Source: Nocardioides scoriae
GTDB lineage: Bacteria > Actinomycetota > Actinomycetes > Propionibacteriales > Nocardioidaceae
Assembly: GCF_900104965.1 (NCBI RefSeq)
Contig: NZ_LT629757.1
Span: 186,001-250,000 of the forward strand
Reading direction: 5' to 3'
Length of the DNA stretch: 64,000 bases
Every line of letters begins with the position of its first letter. Position 1 is the stretch's first letter. The notes under the pieces were generated by a model. That model did no database searches, was not told the DNA's origin, and was given only the letters and a program-made list of their open reading frames with translations. The position numbers and the translations under genes are program-made. Shown piece after piece: positions 51,535-60,264 of this stretch.

Positions 51535-53829
51535 TCAGTGGCGCGCGACGTCCCGTGTCTGCTTCACGGCGTACATGGCCGAGTCGGCCCGGCCCAGCAG
51601 CTCGTCGGCGGTCTGGCCGTCGTGGGGGGCGACGCTGGTACCGATGCTGGCCTGCACCGTCCAGCGGCACCCGGGGATGTCGAACGGCGCCTGGAGGGCC
51701 TCGGTCATGCTGGCCGCCACTCGGCCGACGACCTCGCGGGCGCTCTCGGGTGCCAGGTCGCTGAGCAGGACCAGGAACTCGTCACCGCCGTGGCGCGCCA
51801 GCAGGTCCTCGGCCCGGACGACGCTGCGCAGTCGAGCGGCCACCCGGCGCAGCAGGTCGTCGCCGGCTGTGTGGCCGTACTGGTCGTTGACGTGCTTGAA
51901 GTTGTCGAGGTCGATGAACAGCAGGCCGGTGCACCGGTCGTGGGCCCGGCCGCGGGCGAGGCTGACCTCCATGCGCTCGGCGAGCCGGATCCGGTTGGGC
52001 AGGCCGGTCAGGGCGTCGTTGTAGGCCATCTGCATGATCTTCTCCTCGGCCTCCACCCGCGAGGTGACGTCGTTCTGCACGCCGATGTAGTGCGTGAGCT
52101 CACCACCGTCCCCGATGACGGGGGAGAGGTGGACCTCGTTCCACCACCACGTCCCGTCCTTGCGCAGGTTGCGGAGCAGCACCCGCAGCTCGCGGCCGTC
52201 CGCGATGGCCGAGCGCATGTCGGAGACCACCTGCGGGTCGGTGGCCGGCCCCTGCAGGAACCGGCAGTTGCGACCGAGCACGTCGTCGGAGGTGTAGCCG
52301 GTGAGGTCGGTGAAGGCGCGGTTGACCCAGATGAGGGGGTGCCGGGGGTCGCGCACGTCGGCCACGGTGATGCCGGCGGTGGCAGCGGCCAGCGCGCGCT
52401 CGAGGATGAGGGGCGAGACCTCCGCGGGGATGCTGGTGTCATGGCCGAGGACGTGCTGCGACTCGCGCTCGTGCGCAGCGGCAGCCAGCGCGGCCAGGGC
52501 CTCCGTCTGGGCGTCGGGGGTCCTGAGGGGCGGGTCCAGGCGTCGCGGCTCGGGCCAGATCCGCGACATCAGGGAGTTGGCGACGGCGATGGTGAGCTCA
52601 CGATCGTGGGACAGGACGAACTCGAACCGGCGGTTCCGGTCGGGCCCGTCGTCGCCCAGGTCCCGGGCGACCAGGGTCGCGGAGAAGTGGGGTCCCAGGA
52701 CGGCGATGTCCCACTCACCTCGGACGGGGTCGTCGTCCTCCAGGACGGCACCCCGCACCCCTGGGCAGGGCTCGGGTGACATGCCTTCACCCAGCGCGCC
52801 GACGAAGGCGGTGTGCTCGGCGAGGTCGGTGTAGCGGCGGATCGTGTCCGTGGTGAAGAACTGGGCGCTCTGGAAGGACGAGAGCACGACGGCGCTGTCA
52901 CCGGCGTGGCGTGCCTGGGCCTCCAGCTGCTTGCTCACCTCGATGAGCAGCGGCTTGACCGCCTGCCGGGCCGTCCGCGACGCCGCCACGTGCTCGAACG
53001 GGGAGGGGTGCGGCTCGTGAGAGTCGTGCTTGAGGATCACGACCGGTCGGCCGGTGAAGGGCGGGAGCGGTGCGACCAGCGGACCAGGCCGCCCGAAGAA
53101 CCAGCCCTGCCCCAGGGTCGCCCCGAAGGCGCGTGCCGTCTGCACGTGCTCCTTGGTCTCGAGCCCCTCGGCGAGGATCACGGTGCCCGACCGCTCGGCT
53201 TCCGCGTGGACAGCGTTCATCACCGCAGCGACGTCGGCCGTCGCGCGCTGCTGCACCAGGCGCATGTCCAGCTTGATCACGTCGGGCCGCAGCATCGGCA
53301 GCAGCGCGAGGGACTCCGGGACCGCGCCGACGTCGTCCAGGGCGACACCCCAGCCGAGCGTCCGCATCCGAGCGACGGCCTGCAGGAGCTCCGCAGGTCG
53401 GGCTGCGAGAGCGCGCTCCGTGAGCTCGACGACCACGGTGATGGGCAGGTCGCCCTGGGCGTGCATCGACTCGGGCTCCCACGCCGTGAGGGCCTCGGGC
53501 TCGGCGTTGACGAACAGGCGGTACGGCGCCGCGAGCCCGGCCGCACGCGCACCGGCCACCGCAGCCAGTCGGCACGCAGCGTCGAGGTCGCTCACCCGAC
53601 CGGCACGACGAGCGGCGCCGAAGAGCGCGTCGGGCTGTTCCAAGGCGGACCCGATGGGCCCCCGCGCGAGCGACTCGAAGGCCACGATGCGCCCGTCGTC
53701 GAGGTCGACCAGGGGCTGGTACGTCGCCCGGACACCATGCGAGTCGAGGACGTGTCGCAGCAGGTCGTCGTCGAACGCCGGGCCGGTCTCGGACCCGACC
53801 CACGAGACGAGCTCCGGTGCAGAAGTCAC
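51535..53829 (-). CDS. EAL-DICT-LOV-GGDEF signalling protein (cyclic-di-GMP, blue light)
   Basis: A protein of 764 residues. Residues 25-250 are an EAL phosphodiesterase with catalytic motifs intact: FESLARG (Glu52), FVNAE, VVVELTE, ALDDVG, IKLDM, AEGLETKE and GQGWFFGRP. About 260-425 is a DICT sensor. About 475-590 is a PAS domain of LOV type, GRNCRFLQGP with the photoactive Cys522 and the later Gln in GVQNDVT. About 600-764 is a GGDEF cyclase (HGGDEF at 680-685) with an inhibitory RxxD site (RAED, 672-675). It could both make and break c-di-GMP, under blue light control. GTG at 53829 with GGGGGA upstream. Confidence 0.9.
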   Translation of the reverse strand: MTSAPELVSWVGSETGPAFDDDLLRHVLDSHGVRATYQPLVDLDDGRIVAFESLARGPIGSALEQPDALFGAARRAGRVSDLDAACRLAAVAGARAAGLAAPYRLFVNAEPEALTAWEPESMHAQGDLPITVVVELTERALAARPAELLQAVARMRTLGWGVALDDVGAVPESLALLPMLRPDVIKLDMRLVQQRATADVAAVMNAVHAEAERSGTVILAEGLETKEHVQTARAFGATLGQGWFFGRPGPLVAPLPPFTGRPVVILKHDSHEPHPSPFEHVAASRTARQAVKPLLIEVSKQLEAQARHAGDSAVVLSSFQSAQFFTTDTIRRYTDLAEHTAFVGALGEGMSPEPCPGVRGAVLEDDDPVRGEWDIAVLGPHFSATLVARDLGDDGPDRNRRFEFVLSHDRELTIAVANSLMSRIWPEPRRLDPPLRTPDAQTEALAALAAAAHERESQHVLGHDTSIPAEVSPLILERALAAATAGITVADVRDPRHPLIWVNRAFTDLTGYTSDDVLGRNCRFLQGPATDPQVVSDMRSAIADGRELRVLLRNLRKDGTWWWNEVHLSPVIGDGGELTHYIGVQNDVTSRVEAEEKIMQMAYNDALTGLPNRIRLAERMEVSLARGRAHDRCTGLLFIDLDNFKHVNDQYGHTAGDDLLRRVAARLRSVVRAEDLLARHGGDEFLVLLSDLAPESAREVVGRVAASMTEALQAPFDIPGCRWTVQASIGTSVAPHDGQTADELLGRADSAMYAVKQTRDVARH

Positions 53830-54093
53830 GGTTCCCCCAAGATCTCGACAGCAGACAAAAGGGACCATCGGCACAGGAGGACGAGACCTGACCTGTTCCG
53901 ACAGGGTCATTCGTCGACGGCGTCGCCTCCTGGGGGCGGGTCGGACCCGGGCGACGTCGGGCCACCGCAGCCCGGGCGTCATGCGTGCGGGACGACCGGG
54001 TACCGCAGGTGATGGGTGGCCGCATGCCGGCGTGTCGTGGCCCTAGGTCCAGGCGTCGAGACCAAGGCGCCTGGACCGCTCGCGCGTTCGCTG

Positions 54094-54786
54094 CTAGGTG
54101 CTGGCGCCGGCCCTGTTGGCCTCGGCGAGGATCCGCTCGGCGATGTCGCGCACCTTGACGTTCGACGTCGACGACGCGCGCCACAGGAAGGCCTGAGCGG
54201 ACTTCTCGTCCAGGCTGTACTGGTGCATCAGGATCCCGATGGCCTGGCCGATGAGCTGGCGGGTGGCGACCGCATGGCTCAGGCTCTCCACCTCGTGGGC
54301 CTTCCCCAGGGCGACGGCGGCATGGGTGGCGAAGAGGGCGGCGGTGGTGATGTCGTCGGCCGCGATCTGGTCGCGTGAGGTCGAGTACAGGTTGAGCCCG
54401 CCCATGGTGCCGCTCGCGTCGAGGTGCAGCCGCACCGCCAGCTGAGCCTGGAGGCCGATGGCCACGGCCGACGGCACGTACTTCGGCCATCGCTGCTCGT
54501 GGTGGATGTGGGGCGCGACGATCACCTCGGTGCCCTGCAGGCTCTCCAGGCACGGGCCCTGGCCCACGGTGTTCTGGATGTCGTCCAGCTGGCGGACGAG
54601 ATCGCTGGAGGCTGCTCGCGTCTGCATGGGCTCCTCGCCGTCCTTGGTGCCGATGCCCACGTGGTCGAAGTGCGGCAGGGCCTCGGCGGCACTGCGGACG
54701 ATGACCTCGAGGGTCTCCTCCACGGTCGCCGTCTCGCTCATGCGGTTGGCGGCGTGCGCGATGGCACGAGCGATGCTGTCGTTCAA
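54094..54786 (-). CDS. GAF-ANTAR RNA-binding regulator
   Basis: A protein of 230 residues. A GAF domain (about 20-165, VGQGPCLESLQG and GLQAQLAVRLHLD) is followed by an ANTAR domain (about 170-225, RQLIGQAIGILMHQY, then AFLWRASSTSNVKVRDIAERIL). ANTAR domains bind paired RNA hairpins and stop premature termination. It uses a TTG start at 54786, the only in-frame start that keeps the full GAF; an ATG 15 codons in is possible. Upstream of the same-strand EAL-GGDEF gene, about 260 bp away. Confidence 0.85.
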   Translation of the reverse strand: MNDSIARAIAHAANRMSETATVEETLEVIVRSAAEALPHFDHVGIGTKDGEEPMQTRAASSDLVRQLDDIQNTVGQGPCLESLQGTEVIVAPHIHHEQRWPKYVPSAVAIGLQAQLAVRLHLDASGTMGGLNLYSTSRDQIAADDITTAALFATHAAVALGKAHEVESLSHAVATRQLIGQAIGILMHQYSLDEKSAQAFLWRASSTSNVKVRDIAERILAEANRAGAST

Positions 54787-55269
54787 GGTGCGGACCCTTC
54801 GTGAGCTCCTGGGTGGGCGACGTGCCTGGCACGAGAGAGACCGAGGATGGTGCAGCCTCGTGGCTGTCGGGCGCGAGGTCAAGGCCGGATGGAGCCGGTG
54901 CGCGATGTCGCGCTGCGGGACGTCGGCCCTGGTGCGAACCACCACGCGGAGACGGTACCGGGAACGACGCAGGTCGGGCCCCGGAGGGACCTGACCTCTC
55001 GGTGCGCCAGCAGGGACGTGAACCCCGAACCCGCTGATGAGCAGCGGTGGTTGGCCGGGTTGTGGCGCCGACCGTGGCGATGCCGGTTCGACCTGCTGAC
55101 GTGCACTCCGTCGGCCACTGTCACGTGATGGTGGCTTGGGGGTTCCTGGCTGATGGGGATGGCATGAACGGTGGCTCAGCCTCGCCCGGGATGTCTGCGC
55201 AGGCCGCGATGTCGCTGATGGGTGGCTGAGAGGCATCGCCACGCCGCGGGCCAAGCCGTAGCCGCCGTT
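54787..55269. other. Gene-free stretch holding the first tRNA-scar repeat
   Basis: No frame here has a ribosome site, family pattern or coding-like GC3. The part from 54971 is the repeat described separately. Confidence 0.6.
54971..55179 (-). repeat. tRNA-derived repeat, copy 1 (possible attachment site)
   Basis: Read on the minus strand: a part related to copy 2, then at 55002-55040 the 3' half of a tRNA (CATCAGCGGGTTCGGGG, T loop TTCACGT with one odd base, CTGGCGCA end), then a hairpin at 54971-54997 (12-bp stem with two mismatches, loop GGA) like a tRNA terminator. The 5' half of the tRNA is missing. Copy 2 has the same order. The tRNA 3' half resembles tRNA-Lys(CUU), tentatively. Confidence 0.65.
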
Positions 55270-55440
55270 TCAGAAACCCGGACGGTCCCAGGTTGACAGG
55301 CGCTCTCGCGCCGCCACACGCGTGGACCGGGCGGCGAGCACGCGGGTGTCTTCACCCCGGGCTCGGTGCCGACGGTCAGACCGGTAGCCCGCAAGCAGCA
55401 CGGCACCGAGGACGAGTACAAGCACGATCACTACGAGCAC
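55270..55440 (-). CDS. Small single-helix membrane protein
   Basis: A protein of 56 residues: one hydrophobic helix at the start (MLVVIVLVLVLGAVLLAGY) then a basic tail (RSDRRHRARG...). The GTG at 55440 has AAGGAG 7 bases upstream, which is the best ribosome site in this gene-poor region. It has no recognisable family. Given the setting it may be a genuine small protein or a chance frame. Confidence 0.45.
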   Translation of the reverse strand: MLVVIVLVLVLGAVLLAGYRSDRRHRARGEDTRVLAARSTRVAARERLSTWDRPGF

Positions 55441-56660
55441 GGCCAGGCTCCTTCGTCCCGCCCCCCGGGATCGGCACACGTGTGGACCTGGGCTCACTCC
55501 CAGGATGCGCTCACCCCTGCTGGGCCGCAAGAGCCCGCGACCAGCATCGAATGCCCCTTCCCCGTCCGTCCGCCCAGTCGCATCATGTTTCCTGTGAACC
55601 TCATCGCTGCGGTGTGGGACCGACTAGCCCGCCGATCTCCTGCGGCCACGCCCTCCGACCCTCGGGCTGCGCCGCTGAGCTCCGCAGACCTCAACCGGCA
55701 GTGGCACAGGGATCGGGCCAAGGCTCGCAGGGGCGACCGGCCCCTGGGCGCAGGCCAGCAAGACCAGGGCCAGCCCGGTCACACGTGGGGTGGTGTCGGT
55801 GGAGACGGTGGTGCCGGCACCTGACCGCCCGCACGCGCAGTTCACCACCGCTAGCGGCTCGCGCGCTGGACGGCAGCCCGCGGACGGGCCCTTCGGCAGC
55901 CGGCCTCCCGCCGGACTCAGCGCCTCCCGTTCGCGCCCGCCGGCCGGGTCGACCCGGTGCGCGGCGGACTGCTCGGGCCGCCGGTCTGCGGTTGGTGCGT
56001 GACGTCACCGGGAAGTCTCGGATCCAGCGGTATCCGCTGCCTCACCACCACTGTCATCACTTCAAGCCGCACGGGCAGGCGCCGCAGCCGCCGTCCTCCG
56101 GGCACTAGACAACGGTTGCGTGCGACGGACCCCCGATCCGGTGCCACCCGCAGACCGCTGAGAACAGAGAGTCGGAGCGGGCTTGCCCAGCACCTTGGCG
56201 CACCTTCGAACGCGGATGGCCGACACAGGCGAGTACCCCTGCTGCATCGCCGGTACCGGCCCTGGGCCGACGTGGCCCGCTGTGGCACGACGTTGTCTGG
56301 CGGCTGGTAGCCGATGGTCCTGTCAAGGTCTCGCTCCGCTTCGACCTTCGTCGTCTACTGACTCCGTCGTTCGCGCACCAGGGGAGAGCGCGGCCTCGTG
56401 CATCCGTGGACTCAGCTACCCGCCCTGGTCTGGTCGATCCCCAGCGACATGAGCCGGTGGTGGTGCCGGGGTGAGCGACCGCTGCCGCAGCACGCCAGTC
56501 ACCAACGCGGGCCTGAGGGACGCACACGCCCGCAAACCGCTGGAGGCGAACGGGCTGCGGTGCGCCGCCGTACCTCTTGGTGCCGCAGCAGCGTGTCAAG
56601 CAAGTCCATACGACGGTCTAGTCCAGAATTCCGGACCGAAAAGCTCCCATATCAGATTTG
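55441..56660. other. Gene-poor region, about 1.2 kb
   Basis: Many short frames lie on both strands; none has a plausible start with a known fold. A minus-strand frame near 55624-55810 has a short signal-like run (VTGLALVLLACAQG) but no clear start. Base composition is less biased than in genes, suggesting decayed or non-coding DNA between the scar repeat and the subtilisin gene. Confidence 0.5.
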
Positions 56661-56674
56661 TCGGATTGATCCGA
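56661..56674. promoter_or_regulatory. Palindrome upstream of the subtilisin gene
   Basis: TCGGAT-TG-ATCCGA is a perfect 14-bp palindrome, 47 bases before the start. Its position and local AT richness suit an operator or promoter element; the binding protein is unknown. Confidence 0.35.
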
Positions 56675-56721
56675 GAATCGGTGTGTCACGCAACTCGAAC
56701 TGTTCTCTGGAGGGAATGCAC

Positions 56722-58377
56722 ATGGGGAGCATCGCCTGGAAGCGAGCCAGCGTGTCCACGCTGGCTTGTGCCGCGCTGCTGACGAGCGTCGCGTGGGCAG
56801 GGAGTCCGGCAGCGGATGCCGCACCTCTCGAGAGCGGCGACGTCACGGCGACGACGACCGGGTCGGACGACGCCACGAACGGGGTGGCGGAGACCGAGTG
56901 GGGTGATGACACCAGCAAGCAGGGCAAGCGCGCGAGCAAGCGCACCGGTTCCTGGGACGCCTCCCTGGACCTGGGCTCGGCCTTCTCCACCACCAGGTCC
57001 ATCGGGGCCCAGGCTGCGTGGGCGCTGGGCGTCACCGGCAAGGACGTCACGGTGGCGATGGTGGACACGGGCACGGCACCGGTGGCGGGTCTCGACGACG
57101 GCGCACGGTTCCTCGACGGTCCAGATCTGTCGTTCGAGAGCCAGGAAGCCGGGACCCGGTACCGCGACGGGTTCGGCCACGGTACCCACCTCGCTGGCCT
57201 CATCGCCGGCGCGGACCGCGGGTTCGATCCCAAGCGGCCCGATCCCTCCCTCTTCGCCGGGGTGGCGCCCGACGCCAAGCTCCTCAACGTCAAGGTGGGC
57301 ACCGGTGACGGTGGTGCCGACGTGTCCCAGGTGATCGCCGCCATCGACTGGGTCGTCGAGCACCGTGACGACGCGGGCATGCGGATCCGGGTCCTGAACC
57401 TGGCCTACGGGACCGCCTCGACGCAGTCCTGGCAGGTCGACCCGTTGGCGCGGGCCGTCGAGAACGCTTGGCGCAACGGCATCTTGGTGGTCAGCTCGGC
57501 CGGCAACGACGGGTCTGACGGGTCCTCGTTGCTCATGCCGGCCGTCGACCCGCACGTGCTCGCGGTCGGTGCCGTCGACCACCGGGGGACGATCGCCACC
57601 GACGACGACACCGTCGCCGACTTCAGCAGCGTCGGGAACGACGAGCGTCGAGCGGACGTGCTCGCCCCGGGCAAGTCCGTGGTCTCCTTGCGAGCCCCCG
57701 GGTCGAACGCTGACCTGCAGCACCCTGAGGGCCTGGTGGCAGGCGACGACGAAGGTCGATACTTCCGCGGCAGCGGCACGTCGCAGGCCGCAGCCATCGT
57801 CGCGGGTGAGGCCGCCCTGCTCTTCGACGCCAAGCCCAGGCTGACCCCGGACGAGGTCAAGGCCGTCTTGATGAGGACTGCACGTCCGCTCGGTCAGGCG
57901 GATCCCGCGCAGGGGGCCGGCGTCACCGACGTGGCTGCGGCTCTTGCGCTGGTCAGGTCCAAGGCCACCCCGGACGTGGCTCCCAGCGCCCTGCCTGCTT
58001 CGACCGGGCTCGGCTCGCTCGAAGCCTCCCGCGGCGGCGAGCACGTCGTCGACCCCGGGACCGGGATCGCACTGACAGGAGAGATCGACGCACTCGGGTC
58101 AGCGTGGAACGGTGCCGCCTGGGTCGCTGCCCAGCATCAGGGCGCCACGTGGTCCAAGGGCCTGTGGAACGGGCGCGCCTGGACCGGCGAGAAGTGGAAG
58201 GACAAGCAGGTCCTCGGGGTGAGGTGGACCGGCGACTCGTGGAGCGGCAAGCCGTGGGCCGACGAGGGCTGGTCCGACGACGTCTGGCAGGCGCGGAGCT
58301 GGCGGGGCAACAGCTGGAAGGCCCGCAGCTGGCGCGAGGAGTCGTGGAAGGCACGCAGCTGGCGCAGCCTCTCGTGA
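56722..58377 (+). CDS. Secreted S8 family serine peptidase with Trp-rich tail
   Basis: A protein of 551 residues. A signal peptide (to about residue 33, SPAADAA) is followed by a propeptide-like stretch and a subtilisin domain: Asp115 (VAMVDTGT), His153 (GHGTHLAG), Asn262 (SSAGNDG) and Ser354 (GSGTSQAAA). The last 92 residues hold 16 Trp in short W-x(3-7)-W repeats (RSWRGNSWKARSWREESW), a C-terminal type seen in actinobacterial S8 proteins that may bind the wall. I use the ATG at 56722, 7 bases after GGAGGG; an ATG at 56716 abuts that site. Confidence 0.92.
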   Translation: MGSIAWKRASVSTLACAALLTSVAWAGSPAADAAPLESGDVTATTTGSDDATNGVAETEWGDDTSKQGKRASKRTGSWDASLDLGSAFSTTRSIGAQAAWALGVTGKDVTVAMVDTGTAPVAGLDDGARFLDGPDLSFESQEAGTRYRDGFGHGTHLAGLIAGADRGFDPKRPDPSLFAGVAPDAKLLNVKVGTGDGGADVSQVIAAIDWVVEHRDDAGMRIRVLNLAYGTASTQSWQVDPLARAVENAWRNGILVVSSAGNDGSDGSSLLMPAVDPHVLAVGAVDHRGTIATDDDTVADFSSVGNDERRADVLAPGKSVVSLRAPGSNADLQHPEGLVAGDDEGRYFRGSGTSQAAAIVAGEAALLFDAKPRLTPDEVKAVLMRTARPLGQADPAQGAGVTDVAAALALVRSKATPDVAPSALPASTGLGSLEASRGGEHVVDPGTGIALTGEIDALGSAWNGAAWVAAQHQGATWSKGLWNGRAWTGEKWKDKQVLGVRWTGDSWSGKPWADEGWSDDVWQARSWRGNSWKARSWREESWKARSWRSLS

Positions 58378-58604
58378 TGACGAGGTGACACCCGGAGGGG
58401 TTGCGTGCTGACACGAAGAGGCACCGTCGGGTCGCCGCCCCCAGCTCGCCGCCCCTCCCTGGGGCCGGCGCGTCGTGCTCGCACGAGGAAGGCCACGACG
58501 TTGAGATCGGGCATGGCCAGCGGGGCGAAGCACATATCGAGAACACGTCGAGGCGACATCTTCAGGGACGCGCCTGTTCGTTCGGGCAGCACTGATTCGG
58601 GGCG

Positions 58605-58814
58605 GTGGCAGTGGACGTAGTGACCTTCTACAAGTCGGCAAGACCCGTGGCGCGTGGGTGGTATCTCGACCCATCGCATCCACTGCGCCATCGCTTCTGG
58701 ACCGGCACGAGGTGGTCACCTGGTGCGCAGGAGACCTCGGCCAGCGCACATGGCGGTTCTGCAGCCAGCACGGGCCTGATCGACGAGGGCAGCGACGGTG
58801 AGGAGTGTCCATAG
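58605..58814 (+). CDS. Small DUF2510-like protein
   Basis: A protein of 69 residues. The segment ARGWYLDPSHPLRHRFWTGTRWSP is the DUF2510 pattern (GWYxDPxxxxxxRWWDGxxWT), usually found at the N-terminus of larger membrane proteins; here it stands alone with a Ser/Gly-rich tail. GTG start at 58605 or 58611. Function unknown. Confidence 0.55.
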   Translation: MAVDVVTFYKSARPVARGWYLDPSHPLRHRFWTGTRWSPGAQETSASAHGGSAASTGLIDEGSDGEECP

Positions 58815-59252
58815 CCGGCCTGACGAGGGTGGCCACCGCTTCCTCGGTTGCAGGGCCCGACCCGGCTGCAATGACGAATCAGGTGCGCGGCAGTCCTTGA
58901 TCCACATGGTCCGCGCACCTGCATGGAGGGCATCCGCCATCGCGTGCCCCGGTGGTAGGGCGGCTTGGCGGTCCTGCCCGGGTGAGGTGATCCATGTGTG
59001 CCACGAGCTCGGACGTCCGTTGCTCGACTCGCGCGCGGTCGCGTCCGACCTGCTAGCTGCGCCGCGCGGTCAGGGCGGGCGCACTGTCGGGGTCACTGGC
59101 ACCGGCGTGTCCACGCTGCTGTTCGACGGTGTCTCACATGGCCCTCGCTGCTGAGCGTCGCTCCGAGCCGGTTAGCCCCACAGCGCACTGGAGCCGTGCC
59201 CCACGGTGGCACGTCAAGCGTGACCAAGAAGGAAAGCGATGGGGAACCACGA
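58815..59252. other. Gene-free stretch with an inverted repeat
   Basis: No convincing gene. It contains a perfect 11-bp inverted repeat (58880-58890 and 58911-58921, CAGGTGCGCGG / CCGCGCACCTG) around 20 bases, which may end transcription of the DUF2510-like gene. Confidence 0.5.
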
Positions 59253-59468
59253 AGGCCAGGCCCTCAGGGCCTGGCCTCCGATCGATCTGTGCGCCAGCAG
59301 GGACTTGAACCCCGAACCCGCTGATTAGCGACGGCGGTTTGCTCGGTTGAGGCGCCGATGGTGGCAATGCCGCTGTGACCTGCACAAAGGCCGGCTGTTG
59401 ACCTGGGTCGTTTGATCGCGGACTGGCCCATGTTCGGGCTGATTGGGATGGCATAAACGGTGGCTCAG
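59253..59468 (-). repeat. tRNA-derived repeat, copy 2 (possible attachment site)
   Basis: On the minus strand: a 130-bp part similar to copy 1 (both contain GGCTGAT.GGGATGGCAT on the plus strand), then a tRNA 3' half at 59289-59327 (TAATCAGCGGGTTCGGGG, normal T loop TTCAAGT, CTGGCGCA end), then a perfect 12-bp hairpin at 59253-59277 (AGGCCAGGCCCT / AGGGCCTGGCCT) like a tRNA terminator. The tRNA 5' half is absent. It lies 4,287 bp from copy 1 in the same orientation. Confidence 0.75.
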
Positions 59469-59726
59469 GGGTGCCGGCAGCCCACACCTCCGGCATCCCC
59501 TGATAGCCGCCGAACCAGGGCCGGGGGCGCAGGGTCAAGGCTCGAGCTTGCTCGATCGCAGAGCGACGCGGAGCGGCCTTGAAGCGGCGTGCCCGGTCCG
59601 GACACTGCAGCGGCAGGGGATGCCGGTAGATCCACGCGCCTAACCTGCGAATGCGCTTCCGGCTGGGAGGTCGCTCTCTGCGACACGAAGGCGGGCGCTG
59701 TCGGTGCCGAGTCTTATCTTGTGCAC
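59469..59726. other. Short region before an unknown gene, no gene seen
   Basis: No gene seen. TATCTT at 59715-59720 is a good -10 element 6 bases before the next ATG, so that gene may be transcribed without a leader. Confidence 0.4.
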
Positions 59727-60236
59727 ATGGAACTGGGCAGTTTGGCCGAGTGGATCGGAGCGTTGGCGACCGCAGCCGGTTTCGGGGCAGCGGTCTGGCA
59801 ACTACGGCACAACGCCCGCGAATCGCGGGTCGCCCAGGACCGAGAACGCGACGACGAGTCTGCGCGCCGCGAGGCCATGGCTCATGCGGTAGGGGTTAAG
59901 GCAATCTGGCGCCCAAACCGGCGTGGCGCTCCTCCTTGGTGGGGCCGTGGATTCATGCCGGTCAAAGTGGAGGTTCACAATTCGGGCGCATACCCGCTCA
60001 CGGACGCAGTACTGATGGTCGGCACTGACGACGCACCTCACATGATGGAGGTCGTCTATGGGGTCGTCCTGCCCGGGGAGCGTCTCAAGGACACTTACAA
60101 GGTGCGACGCACCGAAGTGGTCTTCCTTGAGTTGACGGCGGGCGTGTCACTCGTATTCACGGACGTGTATGGCAGTCACTGGGAGCGTTCGACTTACGAC
60201 TTGCAACGGCGGGAACACCCAGCCCTGATCTGCTGA
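59727..60236 (+). CDS. Hypothetical protein with N-terminal helix, accessory type
   Basis: A protein of 169 residues. Residues 4-24 (LAEWIGALATAAGFGAAVWQL) are a likely membrane helix, followed by a charged helix (RESRVAQDRERDDESARRE) and a beta-rich domain (VKVEVHNSGAYPLTDAVL, VSLVFTDVYGSHWER). This layout is common among phage and island unknowns. Its GC is lower than that of its neighbours. ATG at 59727; TATCTT just upstream could give a leaderless transcript. Confidence 0.7.
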   Translation: MELGSLAEWIGALATAAGFGAAVWQLRHNARESRVAQDRERDDESARREAMAHAVGVKAIWRPNRRGAPPWWGRGFMPVKVEVHNSGAYPLTDAVLMVGTDDAPHMMEVVYGVVLPGERLKDTYKVRRTEVVFLELTAGVSLVFTDVYGSHWERSTYDLQRREHPALIC

Positions 60237-60264
60237 TCGCTTGGCGCCGCCTGGCGAGTTCTGT

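Noticed and set aside
54094-54786. GAF-ANTAR protein as the missing AmiR partner of the AmiC-like sensor
   Set aside because: It has a GAF instead of a receiver-like domain and lies 24 kb away; no evidence ties them.
55002-55040. Functional tRNA gene on the minus strand
   Set aside because: Only the 3' half is present and the T loop is altered; no D arm or anticodon stem 5' half precedes it.
55366-55824. Plus-strand protein of 152 residues in the gene-poor region
   Set aside because: No ribosome site, composition unlike the neighbouring proteins, and it opposes the better-supported 56-residue frame.
59289-59327. Functional tRNA gene on the minus strand
   Set aside because: Only the 3' half is present; the sequence where the 5' half should be is unrelated to a tRNA.
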